Assembly: GCA_002388885.1 (NCBI GenBank) | Contig: DGNI01000200.1 | Span: 5,313-23,394, forward strand | DNA from: Parvularculaceae bacterium UBA4496 | GTDB lineage: Bacteria; Pseudomonadota; Alphaproteobacteria; Caulobacterales; Parvularculaceae | Direction: 5' to 3' | DNA: 18,082 nucleotides | In this document: positions 15,942 through 18,082 of the stretch, piece after piece | How positions within the stretch are numbered: position 1 is the first letter of the stretch | Layout: the number at the start of each line of letters is the position of its first letter | Notes under the pieces: model-generated | Database searches by the model: none | What the model saw: the letters and a program-made list of their open reading frames with translations, nothing else | What the model was told of the DNA's origin: nothing | Made by a program: the position numbers and the translations under genes

Positions 15942-16790
15942 CTAGAGGTGTTTGATCAGCGCAGCGGCGAGCCGCGCCGCAGCTTCAGGGCAATAGGTGA
16001 AAAAGAGTTCCGGCTCAATCAGTTCGACTTCCATAAGCTGCAACCTCCCGTCAAGCATGATGACGTCGATCCGGGCATAAAGCGGCATTTCCGCGAACAT
16101 GTTGAGGATGCGCGCCGCCTGTACAAGGGCCCACGCAGGCGGTTCAGCCAGTTTCGAGGTTCCTCCAAACTCAGCCTGGCACCGGATATCCCCCGATTTT
16201 GGCGTCTTTGTCACAGCGTGCGTGAATTCACCGTCGATGAACGTGAAGGATGTCTCGCCGGCGGTTTCGATCTCCGGCGCCAGCGCCTGAACGAGACCCG
16301 GCATCGCCATTTTAGCGGCTGCGCGGCGCATTCCCGCCTCATCGTAACGCGTGATCACGGAAAGGCCACTCGACGTGGCGCCGAATTCCGGTTTCACGAC
16401 GGCGATCTCAAGCGCCAGATCATCCATGGCGTCCGCGATGCTTTCAGCTGTTGGCTCAACGAGTTTGAGCGCCGGCATCAAGACGCCTGCGGCCTGAAGG
16501 CCTGCGAGATACCGTTTCGACAGATTCCACCGCATCAAAGCGGCTGAATTGAAAACACGCGTCCTTGCAGCCAGCGCCTCAAACCATTCCCCGAAGGTTT
16601 TCGGTGTGTCCTGATAATCCCAGGTGGAGCGAATAATGACGGCGTCTGCATCATCGAAAGCTAACTGATCTCCGTTCCACGGCGCAGCAATTACCTCGGC
16701 GCCAAGATCACGCAACGCACACGCCAAGACATCATCGCTTGGCTGAAGATCAGGAAATGCGTTGCAGGTAGCGATGACAATTCGGGGCAT
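15942..16790 (-). CDS. ATP-grasp enzyme, RimK/glutathione-synthetase-like
   Basis: ATP-grasp enzymes join a carboxylate to an amine or thiol through an acyl phosphate. The 282-residue protein has an N-terminal pre-ATP-grasp domain (about 1-85; 'VIIRSTWDYQ' at 51-60), the nucleotide-binding lysine in 'VVKPEFGATSSGL' (131-143), 'ETSFTFIDGEFTHAVTKTP' (179-197) and the metal site 'RIDVIMLDGRLQLMEVELIEPELFF' region (240-264), with acidic residues at Asp242, Glu254 and Glu259. From memory the pattern resembles prokaryotic glutathione-synthetase-like and DcsG-type (cycloserine pathway) proteins. The substrate is unknown. The ATG at 16790 has no good binding site. It is the promoter-proximal gene of the run leading into thrS and diverges from the secreted repeat protein. 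Confidence 0.82.
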   Translation of the reverse strand: MPRIVIATCNAFPDLQPSDDVLACALRDLGAEVIAAPWNGDQLAFDDADAVIIRSTWDYQDTPKTFGEWFEALAARTRVFNSAALMRWNLSKRYLAGLQAAGVLMPALKLVEPTAESIADAMDDLALEIAVVKPEFGATSSGLSVITRYDEAGMRRAAAKMAMPGLVQALAPEIETAGETSFTFIDGEFTHAVTKTPKSGDIRCQAEFGGTSKLAEPPAWALVQAARILNMFAEMPLYARIDVIMLDGRLQLMEVELIEPELFFTYCPEAAARLAAALIKHL

Positions 16791-16935
16791 GTAACTGTGC
16801 GGCTCTGCTCAAGCGAAAAATCGTTGATAGCCTCACCCGTTCACGCATTCCACATTCAACGCGCTCATGTCCGTGATCATGCGCCAGGAAATCTCCTCCT
16901 CGCGGCCCCATTTGGGTCATTTTCGAATTCCAGGT

Positions 16936-16973
16936 TTTGTTTGCCCGCGTCGCGGGTGAACAAACAGGGGGAG
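16936..16973 (+). promoter_or_regulatory. 5'-leader hairpin abutting the ribosome binding site of the secreted repeat protein
   Basis: Arms 16936-16949 and 16951-16964 pair over 14 positions: CCCGCG with CGCGGG in the core, then two G-U wobbles, then TTTGTT with AACAAA. Some inner pairs must open to form a real loop. The Shine-Dalgarno run AGGGGGAG (16966-16973) begins one base after the stem and is seven bases from the ATG. There is no T run, so it is not a terminator. It could protect the mRNA, control access to the binding site, or act as DNA as an operator dyad. Confidence 0.5.
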
Positions 16974-16980
16974 ATATCCA

Positions 16981-17904
16981 ATGTTCAAGCAACTCGTTGC
17001 TGCGGGCTCCGCAGCGCTCATCACCATCGCGTCCGCCCATGCCGCGCCGTTAAATCAATGGCTCGGAAACTGGGAGAAAAACGCCGGCGGCCTTGACAGC
17101 CTGTCGATTTCAAACGACGGCGGCAATCTGGCCGTCTCGGTCAAAGGCGAATGTACGCCCAATCCGTGCGATTGGGGTTCGGTCCCGGCCATCGCGTACT
17201 CGAATTCCGCGGCCACGGATCCATCCGCCAATACCGATGCCATCATCGCCGTTTTCAATCAGGGTTTTTCGACCAAAACGGTCGTGCTTGACGGCCGCGC
17301 CGGCGACACGCTGCGCGCTCATGTCTACACGCAGTTTGTGGACGGCAGCGACCGCGAAAACTATGTCCTGCATGCGTCGCTGAAAAAAGCCGCGTTGACG
17401 CTGATCCCGTTGCCTGCAGGTCCGATCATCGCGCAACCGCTAAAGCCGTTCAAGGAAGACTGTATTTCATTCAATCCCGATCAGGTTTCCGTTGCGCGCC
17501 GCAACGGCTCGTGGAAACTGGTGCAGGGAAATATGTGGATGCTCGATGCGGGATCAAACCGCAACGAAATGCTACGCGCCCGGAATATCGTCAAGCATTA
17601 CGGCATGAACAAGCAATGTTTTGTCGGCCGCCCGAACGCGTCGCTGAATTACTGGCTGGTCGATAATTCAGCGCCTTCCGGCGCCATCCCCGGCGAGGAC
17701 TGCATTGGGATCAACCCGAACAACCTGTCAGTCCGAAACACCAACGGCAAGTTCACCGTAGTATCGAACGGCAATCACTTTGCTTTCGTTGCGCCAAGCC
17801 AGACTGAAGCTGAAGAGATCATCAAGGTGATCAAATATTACGGCTTTACGAAGTCATGCTTCGTCGGCCGTCCCGATCCGTCGATGTCATATCTGCGCAA
17901 GTAA
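16981..17904 (+). CDS. Secreted protein with two 80-residue-period Cys repeats
   Basis: The 307-residue protein has a signal peptide (1-21, cleavage near 'ASAHA'), so it is periplasmic or secreted. An N-terminal domain (about 24-137) contains 'WLGNWEKNAGGLDSL', 'GECTPNPCDWGSVPA' (Cys58, Cys63) and 'AHVYTQFVDGSDRENYVLH'. Two repeats follow, about 159-225 and 239-305. Each starts 'EDCI..NP', has an 'NG' turn, and ends 'YG...CFVGRP..S..Y'. Cysteines are at 161/213 and 241/293, exactly 80 residues apart and 52 within each pair, so one disulfide per repeat is likely. I recall both modules from unnamed secreted bacterial proteins, but know no function. AGGGGGAG lies seven bases before the ATG. It has its own terminator, is convergent with yidD and divergent from the ATP-grasp gene. 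Confidence 0.88.
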   Translation: MFKQLVAAGSAALITIASAHAAPLNQWLGNWEKNAGGLDSLSISNDGGNLAVSVKGECTPNPCDWGSVPAIAYSNSAATDPSANTDAIIAVFNQGFSTKTVVLDGRAGDTLRAHVYTQFVDGSDRENYVLHASLKKAALTLIPLPAGPIIAQPLKPFKEDCISFNPDQVSVARRNGSWKLVQGNMWMLDAGSNRNEMLRARNIVKHYGMNKQCFVGRPNASLNYWLVDNSAPSGAIPGEDCIGINPNNLSVRNTNGKFTVVSNGNHFAFVAPSQTEAEEIIKVIKYYGFTKSCFVGRPDPSMSYLRK

Positions 17905-17919
17905 GCAGGATTTGAACTT

Positions 17920-18082
17920 TCAGGAGAGCGGCTCGCTTGAGCCGCTCTTTTCTTTTGCGCCCTCACGTTCGGACCACGACCAGTCGCCGAGCTTCCAGAA
18001 TTTCCAGCCCACATCCGGCGCATCCTGCGGCACCGGGTCGAACCCGTGCGATCCGAACGGATGGCACCGCAAAAATCGTGAA
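17920..18082 (-). CDS. yidD: Membrane protein insertion efficiency factor YidD (3' end only)
   Basis: The 53 C-terminal codons are present and the gene runs off the right edge. Read on the minus strand they begin 'SRFLRCHPFGSHGFDPVP' and end 'SGSSEPLS' before a TGA at 17922-17920. 'RCHPF..GFDPVP' is the hallmark of the YidD family, small membrane-associated proteins thought to help YidC-dependent insertion of inner-membrane proteins. The tail after 'DPVPQDAP' is longer than usual and Ser/Glu-rich; its last codons coincide with the terminator of the opposing gene. The N-terminal half with the other conserved Cys region is outside the window. Confidence 0.9.
   Translation of the reverse strand, partial: SRFLRCHPFGSHGFDPVPQDAPDVGWKFWKLGDWSWSEREGAKEKSGSSEPLS
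17925..17956 (+). terminator. Rho-independent terminator of the secreted repeat protein gene, inside yidD
   Basis: AGAGCGGCTC (17925-17934) pairs perfectly with GAGCCGCTCT (17939-17948) around the loop GCTT, followed by TTTTCTTTT (17948-17956). It starts 20 bases after the plus-strand stop. On the minus strand no T run follows the stem, so it terminates only the plus-strand gene. It is fully contained in the end of yidD. Confidence 0.92.

Noticed and set aside
1..18082. tRNA genes, CRISPR repeats, insertion sequences, attachment sites or riboswitches
   Set aside because: I saw no tRNA-like cloverleaf with a conserved T-arm, no regularly spaced repeats, no transposase or integrase and no recognisable riboswitch core, though this was done by eye.

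Overview
The window looks like a chromosomal segment of an alphaproteobacterium, by eye roughly 58% GC. The best clue is the divergent phaAB / phaR block, an arrangement known from rhizobia (phbAB-aniA). A yidD fragment near thrS, a DUF4908-type secreted protein and alphaproteobacterial-looking small membrane proteins agree with this. I would guess a Caulobacterales/Parvularculales-like lineage, but the sequence does not settle the genus. I see no rRNA, tRNA, CRISPR array, insertion sequence or prophage.

Layout. Positions 1-2069: the tail of an upstream terminator, a MarC-family membrane protein, and two exported proteins of unknown function on the minus strand. Positions 2122-5010: the polyhydroxybutyrate (PHB) block. 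phaA (thiolase) and phaB (acetoacetyl-CoA reductase) form a minus-strand operon closed by a rho-independent terminator. phaR, the PHB-responsive repressor, diverges from them across a 228-bp gap packed with TGC/GCA dyads that are good candidates for PhaR operators. The PHB synthase gene phaC is not in the window. Positions 5017-6783: a PAS-GGDEF-EAL protein convergent with phaR. Its GGDEF site is dead and its EAL site looks intact, so it is probably a c-di-GMP phosphodiesterase. Positions 6784-7600: a gene-poor stretch with one doubtful small ORF and a strong GC hairpin, then a four-helix membrane protein.

Positions 7690-13944 form a cell-surface glycan block. A DPM/ArnC-like GT2 enzyme, expected to make a polyprenyl-phosphate sugar, diverges from two overlapping GT39/ArnT-like transferases that would use such a donor. 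Converging on them is a minus-strand pair: an O-antigen-ligase-like protein and a WbbL-like GT2. That pair follows thrS and an ATP-grasp enzyme almost without gaps (23 nt, 9 nt, 1-nt overlap), so a housekeeping tRNA synthetase and envelope-glycan genes appear to share one transcript.

Positions 16791-18082: a secreted protein with two copies of an 80-residue-period, disulfide-like repeat. It has a long 5'-leader hairpin abutting its Shine-Dalgarno sequence. Its terminator is embedded in the 3' end of the convergent yidD gene, which runs off the window.

The points most worth following are the GT2/GT39 lipid-linked sugar system, the tandem-repeat secreted protein with its leader hairpin, the PhaR operator cluster, the thrS-glycan operon and the terminator that doubles as yidD coding sequence.
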